Assembly: GCF_000004195.4 (NCBI RefSeq) | Contig: NC_030678.2 | Location: forward strand, 129,609,104-129,673,103 | Origin: Xenopus tropicalis | Lineage: Eukaryota; Chordata; Amphibia; Anura; Pipidae | Length of the DNA: 64,000 bases | Reading direction: 5' to 3' | Shown: in pieces, positions 44,939 through 56,749 of the stretch | How the letters are laid out: each line of letters starts with the position of its first letter | Numbering within the stretch: position 1 is the stretch's first letter | The notes under the pieces: model-generated | What the model was told of the DNA's origin: nothing | The model's input: the letters and a program-made list of their open reading frames with translations, nothing else | Database searches by the model: none | Position numbers and translations under genes: made by a program

Positions 44939-47134
44939 TTTGTTTCCAGGGCAGGATGACCCTATATAAGGAGCACCCTTATATTTGATTATCTGAAAAT
45001 ATTATACCTAGTTGCCTTTGCTCTATCAAAGCTGAAAATAAATTGCTTTTACAACTATAATCTGTTTTTAGATGTCTGTATGCTTCAGCGCACTCATAAT
45101 GGCACATTTTGTTGTTGAACTCAACCAGAATACAGTATATTTAACCTTCCCCTCCTGAAGTGTTATTCCTATTGCTCTCTCAACAAATGGTGTCATCTGC
45201 GTTGTAACTAATGAAGATTTCCAAGATTTGTGTACTCAATACATTGTAGACAGCTGGTTATCTGTAATTTTCCAAATGAATAAACATGCCTCGCAGTTGT
45301 TCTACAATAGTAGTTCATTTGGTCTTGTTGTTTTCCAATGAAAGTTATAGCTTAAAGCTTCCAGGATCTGGGCATTATCTGTTTTAATAGGGTAGATTTT
45401 TTTTTGTTTAAGGTCAAAGCAGTTTTGGTTGGGTGCTTTTATCTAAGTCACGCTGCTTGAAAGCATTTCAATTAATATCACATTTTAATACTTTTTTTTT
45501 TTATAATGTTCAAGAAATGAAAGTTAAAATTGTTGTTTTATGCAAAGCTGGATCTGGAACATTTCAGATGCATGTTTGATGTTCCCCTAGCATGGCAGAG
45601 AGAATCATTCTATTAATAAATATCATTCATACTTGTTCTGTAGGAGCACAGGATTTTATTGTGCCAGTTTTGTAAAAATGTGTTTTTGATGCAGGCAAGC
45701 ACCACCAGTTTTTATGCCAAGCATTTGCCCCAAAACAATAAATGAAACAAGTGTTACTGTGTGATACAGAGATGCCACTGTTTATAAAATGTGGACTGAA
45801 TATTATTTTCATCGTTTCCATTCAAAGTCCCAGTACTTAATTTATGTAAAAGGTTTTTGGAACTTCCATATTGTCAATGTCATTCACTAAGCCCTTCAAA
45901 GGAAAACAAAATAGGTTTAGAGCTGCGATGTTGCTGTTACCAATAACATTGCTACACTATGCCAGTTCTATGGCTTAATCATATTGTGCAGTTATAATTT
46001 ATGCTTTAATGCAATTTGCTAAAGGAGGGAACTTTTACACTTGAAGGGTAATAAAATATATTCTGTTGTTGGCAGACAAACTGGACTGCCGAATGCTTAC
46101 TATCAAGTGGCAGGATAATCAGGGGTTTGTAATTCTTATAATGATTATTTTAAGTTTGCGAATAAATACGTTTTATATATACTCTAAAGTGTGAATACTT
46201 ATAACAGAAATCAAATATTATTGCTGGATTCCCATGCTTTTGTTTAGGTAAGGAAAGTAAACAGCTCTAAGAAATAAAAGAATTTTAGAAGAAGCCATAT
46301 GTTACGTTTGTGGCACCTCAGTCATACTAAGCCCAGCACCGGTGACACACAAATGCACCTACTGTAAATACACAGCAAATGAGCATAAATCATTAAAAAG
46401 TGGCAAAGCAGTGCACAAACAAAATGCAAATTGCCACAACCGACACCTTACAAGTAATATCTTATAACAGGACAAACAAAGAGCAAATGGAACAAAACAG
46501 TAACACTGAATCTTCTTGTGATTCACTCAGTGGGAGGACCTGTTGTATAGAACTAGCTTTCTCTATGGTTCTTGTGTTCCTTACAGGCATCGCTTTCATC
46601 TAATGATCTAAAGTTGTTCCATTAGACATGAGATCTACTTATTTGTGTGGAATTTACTGGGGAAGGCATATTTATTTGCCCTAAAAAAAAAACTATTGAA
46701 AAATAATTTATTACAAAGGGGTGCACCAGGGTATATGGATGTATGAGGCTATTCGTTTGAAAAGACTTTCCCATCTATATACACTTATTATTTTATCCCG
46801 TGGACAGTTGAAATATATTATTTCAGTTGCATAAACATTTACTAGATAAAAACTTTAGGATACAAACATTAAAAACAGTTTCCTGTGTGTCCTTTGAGGG
46901 CCTAAATTGTGTGGTCTGTGTATCATAAACCTTGTCAGAATTATTATTTTCCATGACATTAATAACATATGCTATAACTATTAGAGCTTTACATTTTATG
47001 TTGCAGTAATATATAGCATGCCCAGGCATATTGCTTACTCTTGCTCTGTATATCCCTTCCAAGCCTTTCTGACCCCCACTATTTAACCCCCTTTCTGGTC
47101 CTGTTTTCTTATTAGGTGTATTAAGTTGCCTAAT
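44939..47134. other. Unassigned AT-rich DNA, 2.2 kb
   Basis: No gene or repeat ends found. 45320-45500 is non-repetitive and might be conserved non-coding DNA, untested. Confidence 0.3.
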
Positions 47135-47194
47135 GAATTGTTACTGACCATGGGTAATAAGGGTGAATTGTTACTGACCATGGGTAATAAGGGT
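47135..47194 (+). repeat. Perfect 30-bp tandem duplication
   Basis: GAATTGTTACTGACCATGGG + TAATAAGGGT twice in a row without a mismatch. Confidence 0.95.
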
Positions 47195-47465
47195 GATTTA
47201 TAACCTCCTGGGCCATGTGCAAAGTGCAAAAACTGGTGCAATGCACCCGGTTTTGCATTTTGCCCACTGCTTTTTATATTGCAAAACTGCAGCTGGCCTC
47301 TGTGATCCAAAGTCCATGTTGGGCACCACTTTATTTAGAAGGGGCAGGCAGGGGGAGGCATATAGAGTCTCTGCTCCTGGCTGCTAAATCCAGTGCGTCT
47401 CCATGATTTTTATGTGGTGCGAAGTTAGCAGCCATTCCCCCAGGGTCATCATAAATTACCCCTTT
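47187..47465. mobile_element. Possible MITE adjoining the duplication
   Basis: AAGGGTGATTTATAACC at the left and GTCATCATAAATTACCCCTT at the right are roughly inverted. Termini not certain. Confidence 0.4.
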
Positions 47466-47741
47466 TATCTTAGGCAAATGACACTATATATCAAGTATAT
47501 TGAATACCGAAGGTTTTTGAGACATACACATGACAGTGGATGTCCTTAAATGTGCGATATATTGTTTTATATGTACAAAAGCTGTGTGGGATTAACATTG
47601 AGTCACTGGTTGATAGATTGACCAGTCTGAATAGCTGACAACCTAAATTTGGTGATTTTCAGCACTATTTGATTGAGGTCTCTTGAAAGTAGAGCAGCAT
47701 TGTTTGCAGGATGAAAACAGCTCACAACAAAATAGTGACAA

Positions 47742-47830
47742 CAAGTGACAAAAGATAAATGTTTAGTGGGGAAGCAGCCTCTTCATCAGGCACCAAGTAA
47801 TGCAATGTTACTGCAGGCAAAATATGTAAA
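47742..47830 (-). ncRNA. Decayed hammerhead ribozyme, reverse strand
   Basis: On the reverse strand CTGATGA (47789-47783) is an intact CUGANGA core. GAGGCTGCTTCCCC can pair partly as stem II, then TAAAC (47765-47761) replaces GAAAC. The sequence beyond (CTTTTGTCACTTGTTGTCAC) looks like a Penelope-type tail. Confidence 0.55.
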
Positions 47831-47846
47831 ATGTAAAACAAACAAG

Positions 47847-47874
47847 TCTATCTATCTATCTATCATCCATCTAT
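47847..47874. repeat. (TCTA)n microsatellite, slightly broken
   Basis: TCTATCTATCTATCTATC, then ATCCATCTATC. Confidence 0.9.
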
Positions 47875-47947
47875 CAACTCTCTATATTATATTATTAATG
47901 AAGTTAATAATAATAAAAACAACAACAATAATATATATAATATATAT

Positions 47948-48125
47948 AATAAAACACAGCCAGCACCAAGGGTCTTATAGTTCAAAACAATCTCAAGTGT
48001 ATTGCATGTATAACCGACGTTTCAGTCCCTTTGGGACCTTTTTCCCTTGAAAATGTCGGTTATACATGCAATACACTTGAGATTGTTTTGAACTATAAGA
48101 CCCTTGGTGATGGCTGTGTTTTATT
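47948..48125. repeat. Foldback of two Penelope-like tails, tail to tail
   Basis: The left arm from AATAAAACACAGCCAGCACC is the reverse complement of the right arm ending GGTGATGGCTGTGTTTTATT. On the reverse strand the centre reads GGTCCC-AAA-GGGACTGAAACGTCGG, the hairpin plus GAAACGTC also seen at 30998-31023. Confidence 0.85.
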
Positions 48126-48197
48126 TTGTATTCCGTGCACATGGGCGGCTATTTATTAGCATTTTGGAGTGAGGTGCTGTCATGAGAACTTGTTCCA

Positions 48198-48251
<54 letters not shown>

Positions 48252-48268
48252 TATATATATATATATAA
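48198..48268. repeat. (TA)n microsatellite
   Basis: About 71 bases of TA, broken once by CAG. Confidence 0.95.
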
Positions 48269-48346
48269 CACTGTAGAAAGGAGGGCACTCACAATAAAGA
48301 TAAGGGTCGGTGGCCTGGGTGCAGTCCAAATCACAAATGCATAGAT

Positions 48347-48500
48347 ATTCGAACAAGAGGACCGCTTCACTCAGGACTTATGAAAAAAATTTAGTTTTAT
48401 TCAAGCATCACAAATGGAGACTCAAGTCTCCATTTGTGATGCTTGAATAAAACTACATTTTTTTCATAAGTCCTGAGTGAAGCGGTCCTCTTGTTCGAAT
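48347..48500. repeat. 154-bp near-perfect palindrome
   Basis: ATTCGAACAAGAGGACCGCT starts the left arm and AGCGGTCCTCTTGTTCGAAT ends the right arm. The centre GGAGACT-CA-AGTCTCC has a two-base loop. I count only one or two mismatches along the arms (ATTTAG against CTACAT). It lies between TA microsatellites. Confidence 0.9.
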
Positions 48501-51123
48501 ATATATATATAACATATATTTATATTTTATTGGCCTGCGGAAAAATGCAGGCCAAGAACCAGCCCCTTCACCAGCATCGGGGTCCTACCTTGCAGTTTAC
48601 AACCTTTGCAGTTGCAGTTTACAACCTTTGTACTAAAGTGTTTGCCTAAAAAAGTTTTAAAGCACATTTCTGGTGGATTTTAATAATGCATATTATAATT
48701 CTCTTTATTTAAATTTTTGACTTCTCACTTGAATAGCTTTACTGGAACAGATCATCCTTTCTTTGTTCTCTGAAAATAATGATGCATGAGAGCATTTCAG
48801 TGTCTAAAATGCCCTTGAAATCAAAGGGAAAACGTGAAACATTTCAAAAGAGTATATGTATTTAAAGCTTCCCCTGAAAAGAAAAGTATTCCTCAAGCAT
48901 TTCTTAAAATAATCTTCAATTAATAACATAATGGATTGCGAACTCTTAACAAGATTAAACTCTCTCATCGTATGTGCAATGTTTCCAACCTGCATTGTGC
49001 GTCAAAAAATGTTGAGAATTTTTTGCACCTGGTGCTTTGCCACTGAGTAAATAAATGAGCATCTAGGTCTTTGTGTTCTTGATCATGTACAGAAATGTTA
49101 GGAGCAAAAAGCTGAAGCTAGGATTACTTTTATTAATGGAATGCAGTGTTTCTGTGCAAATAAGAATTAAGATAATCCCAGAAATAATACATTGGAGGTT
49201 AGTGCCAAGGGACAGATTTATTAACCAAAAAATTAGTTCTAATTTACTTCACTCTTGTTAACCCACCCCAAAGTCATTATCCATTGCTAAGCTTGGGCGT
49301 ACCAGTGTCTGGGCCTGCTCAGCTCCTGCTGGAGTAGGAGGAAGGACCAAGGAGGAAGCCGAGTACAGACAGTAAAAAAAATCCAAAGTGTGGTATCTGA
49401 AGGGTTTATCCCGCAGTCAGCAGGATCAGGATCAGGCAAAAGGGTCCAAAAAATCAATTTGCAGTGCACCCAGGAGCTCAAGGAAGAAGTCCAATATTCG
49501 GGAAGTGTCTATTTATTTTGAATGTTTGCGTTGAAACACGTCACAATGCAGCGTGATAATGTCACTATGCGGCCATGGGCACAGCCATCTTTACTTTAAA
49601 GCAGAGCACACTGCACCAGAAAGTGCTGTTCTTGAGTAATTACCCACTTGTATAAGGTGCATTGACTGGTTCTGTGCCCTCGTCATACTTGAAAACTAAA
49701 ATTCACAGGTTCTCAAGGATTTTAAAATATTTGCACTTTTTGTACTACATTCCCTTTGGGCCAAGGACTGTAGAACTTTCTACCATGTTCACACACCTTC
49801 TGCTCCCCACAATATGCTATACATATGGGGTAGTTTACACTAAAAAAATAGTCCTTTTGGGTATTAAATAATAGGCTCACAAAATAATGTTGTAAACCTC
49901 TAAGAGGAAGTGATATGGCATGACCTGATTAAGTTCAAATGTCTGAGATTTAACTGAAGCTGCCTCACCTCAGGCTGAAGTACAAGTTCCTATATTAGCT
50001 CGTAATTTTTCTAAATGACCTGTGCATGTATTGCTGTGGGGGTCATGCAGAACAATTCTTACAGATACTTAATATGCAAGCAGCAAACAACAATGGAGTG
50101 CTGTGGGTAAAATATGTCTGGGAGTGGGGCTCAAAATATTTTTGTGTAGAGGGGTTCATAACTCAATTTCTTAAAAGGCCAAATCAAAGTGTAAAATGAA
50201 ACATATTTGTCATTATTTGCCATAATTTTAAGAACATAATTAATAGTGCATTGTTGGCTGTAGAATTTCAGAAATGTTTCTGAAAAGAATCCAGGCAAAT
50301 ATTAATCTTAGAAAAAAATATCACTGTTTGCTTTTTTAATTCATAACTGGATTGAGAAGAAGCAGAACTAATGAAACAAGGTCGAGCAGGTAAGGAGATT
50401 TGGAGTAAGTGGCTGACTGATTAAAAGCTAACAAATTAAGTGGAGATAAGGGGCAAAAGAGCACGTTTGTTTAGCTGTGTCCTTTTTAACCATTTCTATA
50501 TCTCTAAAAGCAAAATCAGTATCGGGAAAATGCTATAGATGAACTAAAACAGATCATTTACTAATAGGTTTCTTAATTGGACAATTGAGAGGTCTTATTA
50601 GGGCATGGTTTTGGGTGGGTTAGGGGTTTACTAGTGTTATTAAAAGTGCTATTAAAATAGTGTAGCAATGCCACCTTCAACCTATGTATGGCTCTCTCAG
50701 CAAATTTATTTTCTGAACACCCCAGTTTTTGTAGGCAATCCAATTACTAATAAAAATATTGACATTAATATAACTAAGTATGTGAATTTTAATTAAAACA
50801 AAAGGCACATTATTCAATGCAAGTCCTACCTTTACTCTGTCATTATAAAACCTGATTTACTTTCAAATATGATAAAACTGTTCATTGTTAACGCTCCACT
50901 TTCCACAGTCTAAGCTAATTCAGCTCATCTCTGATTACTATACATGTATAAATACTGACACTGGAGGCAGCTTTGCAAATGAAAATGATATCCTCGTGTC
51001 TCATATGCCTTCCTTTAATATTGTAAGCTATAATGAGCAGGGCTTTCTTGGCCTCCTGTATCAATATGTAATTTGTATGTTTGTTGTATAGAACACTCAT
51101 TAATACTAATTATTGGATATAGC
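48501..51123. other. Unassigned AT-rich DNA, 2.6 kb
   Basis: No gene or repeat ends. GCAGTTTACAACCTTTG is duplicated near 48593 and 48612. 48,680-49,000 is non-repetitive with possible homeodomain-type sites (TTCAATTAATAAC), untested. Confidence 0.3.
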
Positions 51124-51308
51124 TAGTGATTAGCGAATTTCCACATTTCGGTACCGTCGCATGGGTGACAAAAAAACGCAGGTGACCAAATAAGACGCGG
51201 ACAGCAAAAAAAATGTGCAACAAATGCGTTTTGTGAATTTTTCGCAGTTTCGCTAATTTTCTTGCCGCTTCACGAATTTCAGGGCAAAGACAGATTCACT
51301 CATCACTA
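51124..51308. mobile_element. Short hAT MITE
   Basis: TAGTGATTAGCGAATTT and GATTCACTCATCACTA are inverted ends. The 8-bp flanks GATATAGC (51116-51123) and TATATAGC (51309-51316) differ at one base. Confidence 0.82.
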
Positions 51309-51464
51309 TATATAGCCATACAAGCAAGCCAATACTTTTAAAATGCAAATAGATTTACTTTTTTCCCATTTTAATTGTATACACGTATTAGTGTAGTGTG
51401 GCCCCTAGAAAACAATGGAACAACTTGTTATCATCTACAAATCCCATTTGTGACATTGGCCTTA

Positions 51465-51617
51465 GGGCTCTGGCACACGGGGAGATTAGTCGCCATCCCG
51501 CCGGCGACTTACATGTTTGCCGGTGGGATGGCAGGGGGTAGGCAACTCGGGGAGATTAGTCGCCCGCGAACAGGGAGTTTTGCCGCGGGCGACTAATCTC
51601 CCCGTGTGCCAGAGCCC
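51465..51617. mobile_element. Harbinger-like MITE (GGGCTCTGGCACAC ends)
   Basis: GGGCTCTGGCACACGGGGAG and CTCCCCGTGTGCCAGAGCCC are perfect inverted ends. TTA is duplicated (51462-51464, 51618-51620). GGGGAGATTAGTCGCC recurs internally. Same family as 13510-13852. Confidence 0.92.
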
Positions 51618-51694
51618 TTATGGAGGCCAGTGAAAAATGTATTCTTTGTTCACATCATATCATATAAAAAAAACTAATATACATATACATTTCT

Positions 51695-53139
51695 TTTTTT
51701 TGTAACTTATAATTTTTATTGAGTTTTATAGAAACAAAAAAAAGAAAAAAAGGGGGGGTGAAAGTAAAAAAGGAGAATATAAAATACAAGCAAGTCATAT
51801 AAAACATATATGGGGTATAAGACACATTCATTGCATTTTTGTTTTGGTAACGATTGTTCTACTAGTGTGATTGTTGATATTTGTAGGTGTTGATTTACGG
51901 AGCTTACTCTCATATCCTGGGGAAATATCGATCTGTGGAAGTTCAGAGTGACGTCTTAAGAATAGGTGACATATCCTTTTAGTTCCCATGTAGACCAGAT
52001 ATTTAAGTAGGTAGTTGTTTGTTTTGTATAGCGAGCATTCTGGATTCAAAGAATCTGTTGTCGTTTACTTTTTTTGTAATCTCAGCGATTGTTGGTATGG
52101 TTGTTGACTTCCATTTGGAGGCTATTGCAAGCCTTGTAACTGTAAAAATTTGGTTGAGTAGTGCTTGGGTGTGTTTGTGTAATTTGTTGAAGGGCTTGCC
52201 CAGCAGAAAGGTTGTTATTTCCTTAGGGACAGAGAATCGTAGGAGGTGGTTTAGCATATTGGCTACCTCTGCCCATAGTGGTTGGAGAAGTGGGCATTTC
52301 CAGAATATATGGATTAAGGTGCCCTGTGACCCACAATTTCTCCAGCATAGGGGGGGCAGTCTGGAAATAGTCTATGGAGTTTATCCGGAGTGTGATACCA
52401 GTGCATCATTATTTTGTAGATGATTTCCTTTTGTCGCACACATGTTACCATTTTTTTTGCGTTGGACCATATGGAGTCCCAGTCTGAGTCAGAAAGAGGT
52501 GCTTGGAGTACGGCGTTCCATTTGGCCATATAAGAATGATGAGGTGATTGGTCTGATGGTGGCTGAGTTAGTATCCTGTATATAGTTGATATTAGGCTCT
52601 TTTGAGGAAGGCCTCGTTTAGCTAATATTTCAAATGCTGTAGGTTTGATGTGTGTCGTTACAAAGTTGCGAAGTTGGAGATATTCAAAAAATAGTAATTT
52701 CACATTTGGTGCTCTTTCTTGTAGTTTGAGGTAGGTGTAGATCGCATGGGTTTGAGGATCTATCAAGTCCCCAATGGTGAATAGTTCTGTCTTTGACCAT
52801 CTATTGTAGAACGAAGGTGTTGTGCCTGGTTCAAAGGCTGGGTTCTTGAGGTACGTTGCAATTCTGGGGTGTGTTGATTTTAAGTTGTATTGTCCATGCA
52901 GCTTGTTCCAAATTTGTAGCGTCAATTGTGTTGAATTTAGTAAGGTTGGTGGTGTTTTGAAGTCACGGTTCGTAGACCAGATGAGTGAGTTTATGTGGGT
53001 GTCCTCCATATTGGATTGGAGACATTAGTACTGACTGGGGGATTCGGTGTCTAGGGTGGTTCCAAATGAATCTATGGAGGGTCTTTTGCAGTTCGTTGAG
53101 TGTTTTGGATGGGATTTTGACTGGTAGTGTTTCAAATAG
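51695..53139 (-). mobile_element. 5'-truncated L1/Tx1-type LINE, reverse
   Basis: The 3' end lies at the low coordinate, with a polyadenylation signal (reverse of TTTATT near 51715) and an A-rich tail (reverse). A target duplication, ATACATATACATTTCT (51679-51694) and ATACATAAACATTTCT (53140-53155), matches at 15 of 16 bases. This shows a complete insertion event of a truncated copy. Confidence 0.88.
52003..53139 (-). pseudogene. C-terminal part of LINE ORF2, frameshifted
   Basis: On the reverse strand the text runs from LFETLPVKIPSK...FIWNHPRHRIPQS (53139 to about 53000), through INSLIWSTNRDFKTPP to KMVTCVRQKEIIYKIMMHWY (53009-52314), then to LLRFSVPKEITTFLLGKPFN (52257-52003). At least two frameshifts separate these pieces, near 53000 and 52350. 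Spanning the second is CWRNCGSQGTLIHIFWKC (52347-52294), which fits the CX3CX7HX4C zinc-knuckle closing L1-clade ORF2. The endonuclease and RT domains are missing through 5' truncation, so the copy is dead. The FIW...P.R pattern upstream of the knuckle also fits L1/Tx1. Confidence 0.87.
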
Positions 53140-53189
53140 ATACATAAACATTTCTATGCTAAAATTCTATCTACTATAAGACCTCTATA

Positions 53190-53447
53190 CAAGTATTGCA
53201 CCTGTTATCCAGAATGCTCAGGAACTGGAGTTTTTCAGATAAGGGATCCTTCCATAATTTGAGCTTCATACTTCATCTACATAAAAATAATTTAAACATT
53301 AATTAAACCCAGTTGGATTGTTTTGCCTCCAGTAAGGATTAATTATATCTTAGTTGGGATCAAGTACAATGTACTGTTTTATTATTACAGAGAAAAAGAA
53401 ATTCATGTAGAAGGAAAGTTATTTCCTGATAATGGATCCTATACATG
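53190..53447 (+). mobile_element. TA-flanked CAGGTATGGGA MITE
   Basis: CAAGTATTGCACCTGTTATC to GGATCCTATACATG, TA outside; internal deletion relative to 31108-31435. Confidence 0.8.
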
Positions 53448-54372
53448 TACCTTAATTCTATTTGTATTTGCTTACGTTAAATATTTAATTCATTGATTCA
53501 TTTCTATTCATTTATGTTTGTTCCAGGACTTCCCATACATCTCTGTCTGGTCTCTGCCATTGATCTCTATGGTTCTCTCTCTAATTTGACATTTAAGTCT
53601 GCCACAAGAGCCAATCCAAATAGTATACAGTGCACTGAGGTATGATCAGTCTGTTAAGGCATGCTGTTATAGCATTTTTCTGTGCAGAAGAATGTAAGAC
53701 ATACCAAGATTTTGTGGTATAAGGTTACCCATTATAGTTGACCTACGAATGTCAAGTGATAATCGCAGATGGCAGCTATTGTAAGAGAAAATACTGCTTG
53801 CTGATCAATAATCATCTCCTGGAAACAACATGTCTGAGCAGCACTTTCTCAGATAAGAGAAATAATGATAGGTTTATAAGCCGAGTACTACAGGTGCGCA
53901 CAGTATAGAAGCACAGAGTACATCACATTTAAACATTAAATTAAAAAAACACAGTTCTGCTGTTTCTTTTGTTAAACCTGCCAGAATGTAGTGACTCTAG
54001 CCCTGTCCTCTGGAAGCAACTGGCACACTCTCTACTGTCAAATAAGAGCCGCGAACTTCAGGTTTTTTTTGTGCTTGGTCCCCTCTTGGTGAGGTCCCAC
54101 TTAGATCCTAATTACGTATCCCCTTTAAAATGGAAAATGATTGGCCTTCAAGGTAGTTCCACCTACTGGGCTCTGTTGTGCTCTAAGGGTTGTCCTTGTG
54201 TACTTTTTTGTATCAGAATTTTCTTGTCTGCACCTCAAGCCAGTAACAAAGCATGTTTCATTGACTGAGAGGGCGAAGCGGTAGTTGTGCGGGCATCTGG
54301 TAAAAATGCTTGTTGTTTTTTATTACCTTTTATTGTCCAATTTTATAATCTGCTCTGGTTTTAGATCAATGC
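53448..54372. other. Unassigned DNA
   Basis: A 99-codon open frame (53969-54268) has no recognisable domain. Confidence 0.35.
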
Positions 54373-55040
54373 TTAAAGTGACAGTTGCACTAAAAAACTA
54401 CTCTTCAAAAGAATAATGTGAATTAATGGGCTTATTTATCAGTTTATGACTTTGTGAATTCTAGAGTCATTCTACTTTGAATAAACTCACAATTGTAAAA
54501 AAAAACTCAACTGTTTGCTTATTTATGAAAACATACAAATATGAAAAACTCAAATAAAATCGTGTAAAATATTAGTGAGTTTACAGGCTCAGAAAGAAAG
54601 ACTTGTAAAACTCAAAATTCTTGAGTTGAAAAAAAGGCTTAAATGTTGCCTAGGACAAATCCCACTCACCTCTACATGAACTTGCAAGCTTTTAGATGCC
54701 AACATTTTAACCCAAGTTTTTTTGACCATAAAAAAAAAATTTGAATCGTGGAAAATGTTTTGTTTCAAACGTCCATAAATCCCACCCTAAAAGTTACCTA
54801 TAGGTCACATTCATCATTACTTTCTGTTTTTGTAAGTAATTGTTACTTGGAGTTGCTAAACCTGACTGTTTTGCCAACCTTGCTGTCCCTCCTCAGCCCC
54901 TCATATAGGAACACTGGAATTGGATAGGTAATGTAAAAGCATCAGGAAGTAGTTTTAATGCAAAATGATAAATAGCATGCAAAGATAATGTTATGATGAT
55001 GTAAAAAAAAGTTTCATTTCTGGTGTCAGTATCTCTTTAA
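54373..55040. mobile_element. T2/Kolobok-type MITE split by another MITE
   Basis: Same family as 2-359: TTAAAGTGACAGTTGCACT, then after the insertion ACCTATAGGTCACATTC, TAAACCTGACTGTTTTGCC, and the end GGTGTCAGTATCTCTTTAA. Confidence 0.75.
54427..54787. mobile_element. MITE nested in the T2 element
   Basis: TGGGCTTATTTATCAG at the left and CATAAATCCCACCC at the right, with TAA duplicated (54424-54426, 54788-54790). Relative of 27076-27283. Confidence 0.75.
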
Positions 55041-55257
55041 GTCCTTTTAAGTACTTAAATTATATTATGTTAACACTTACACTGTAAATAGTTATAGCTA
55101 CACCATCCATGTTTGAAAACCTTTACCAATAGTCCCCCAAACATCCGCAAGTCTTTTTTATGTATTTCTGAAAATACGATTTTCCAGAACTGAAGTAATT
55201 ATTTCTATTTTTCTTTCATTTATTGTCAGAGTAAATTAACATTGTCTGTTTTCATAT

Positions 55258-55576
55258 AAAGGTATGGGATCCCTTATCCAGACACCCGTTATCCAGAAAG
55301 CTCCGAATTACGGAAAGCCCGTCTCCCATAGACTTCATTTTAATCAAATAATTCAGAATTTTAAAACTGATTTCCTTTTTCTCTGTAATAATAAAACAGT
55401 ACCTTGTAATTGAGCCCAACTAAGATATAATTAATCCTTATTGGATGCAAAACAATTCTATTTGGGTTAATTAATGTTTTTTTTGGTTTTTTTTTAGTAG
55501 ACTTAAGGTATGAAGATCCAAATTACGGAAAGACCCCTTTTCCGGAATACCTTTGGTCCCGAGTATTCTGGATAAT
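55258..55576 (-). mobile_element. TA-flanked CAGGTATGGGA MITE, reverse, far end lost
   Basis: AAGGTATGGGATCCCTTATC, then CTCCGAATTACGGAAAG, CCATAGACTTCATTTTAATC, ending TATTCTGGATAATG without the terminal repeat. Confidence 0.78.
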
Positions 55577-55752
55577 GTTATTTTATATTTGTCTTGTTAT
55601 ACTGAAAATCCCTGGAGAGTGAATTATGTTGCAGGTCTTTATTTCACCTGTAAAAAGACCTTGCCTTGGCTGCCATGTGTATTATCAATCATGTATTAAA
55701 CAGAACAGGACTATACATTTAAACTTATAGAATATACAGTATATATATATAT

Positions 55753-55939
55753 ACTGGAACAAGGACAGCACAAAAATAGACAGGTTTATTACTCGACGTT
55801 TCGGTCTCACACAGAAACCTTTCACTTCAGATGAAGGTTTCTGTGTGAGATCAAAACGTTGAGTAATAAACTTTTCTATTTTTGCATTTACATTTTGCTC
55901 ACTATTCTTTAATCCTAGGAGTGCTGTCCTTGTTCCAGT
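55753..55939. repeat. Foldback with two hammerhead-like halves, Penelope-type
   Basis: ACTGGAACAAGGACAGCAC and GTGCTGTCCTTGTTCCAGT are exact inverted ends. Near the centre (55794-55870) two opposing copies of the GGTTTCTGTGTGAGAYC hairpin occur. The forward copy reads CAGATGA...CAAAAC; the reverse copy reads CTGAAGTGA...GAAACGTCGAG. Neither has both core halves intact. Confidence 0.75.
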
Positions 55940-55998
55940 GCATTTTGTTGTACTAGCACCCAGGTTTTGTTGCTGCAAATGGTGTGCACCCTATGGAC

Positions 55999-56000
<2 letters not shown>

Positions 56001-56032
<32 letters not shown>
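56001..56032. repeat. (TA)n microsatellite
   Basis: About 15 TA units. Confidence 0.95.
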
Positions 56033-56381
56033 CTCCCACCCTTCCCAGCTGCAGTCAGGTGATCCCAGTGGAGCCAATAAAAGGGCAACCATTTGGGGGT
56101 TTTAACCTTGAAAGCAAGAAAGTTACAGGTAAAACTTAATCCCTTGGCTAAATGTATATTGAAGCAGTAGAATTCTTAATGAATCGCATAAGTCAGTGTA
56201 GGAACTGGTCAGAAGGGATGACTTTGACGCAGTTGGCCAGCTTGAAGTATATTGCAATATATGGACAAACAATCCCTGTTTTGCTTAAAGGGAAGGGCAT
56301 TTCTTAGTAGCTTAATGCACCGAATGTCTTAATGTTCTATATATTGATAATGGGTGAGTGCAGAGGATCTCTTGTTGTTGT

Positions 56382-56384
<3 letters not shown>

Positions 56385-56419
<35 letters not shown>
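56385..56419. repeat. (TA)n microsatellite
   Basis: About 17 TA units. Confidence 0.95.
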
Positions 56420-56421
<2 letters not shown>

Positions 56422-56438
56422 ATGTATTAAGTATAATA

Positions 56439-56749
56439 CTGGTTTGGGATCCCTTATACAGAAACCCATTATCCAGAAAGCTCTTAAATCTCCCATAGAC
56501 TCCATTGTAAGCAAATGATTCTGATTTTTAAAAATTATTTCCCTGTTCTCTGTAATAATGAAACAGTTCCGTGGGATGGGAGTTTGGTTGCATGAATCCA
56601 TATTGGTGCCAAAACCACCCGAATGGGTTTACTTAATGTTTAAATGTTTTATAGAAGACTTATTGCATAGTGTTTCAAATAATGGAAAGATCCATTATCT
56701 GAAAGAAACCCAGGTCCGAAGCATTCCCTGATAATAGATCTTATACCTG
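56439..56749 (-). mobile_element. TA-flanked CAGGTATGGGA MITE, reverse
   Basis: CTGGTTTGGGATCCCTTATA, CCCATTATCCAGAAAGCTC, ending TAATAGATCTTATACCTG. Confidence 0.78.
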
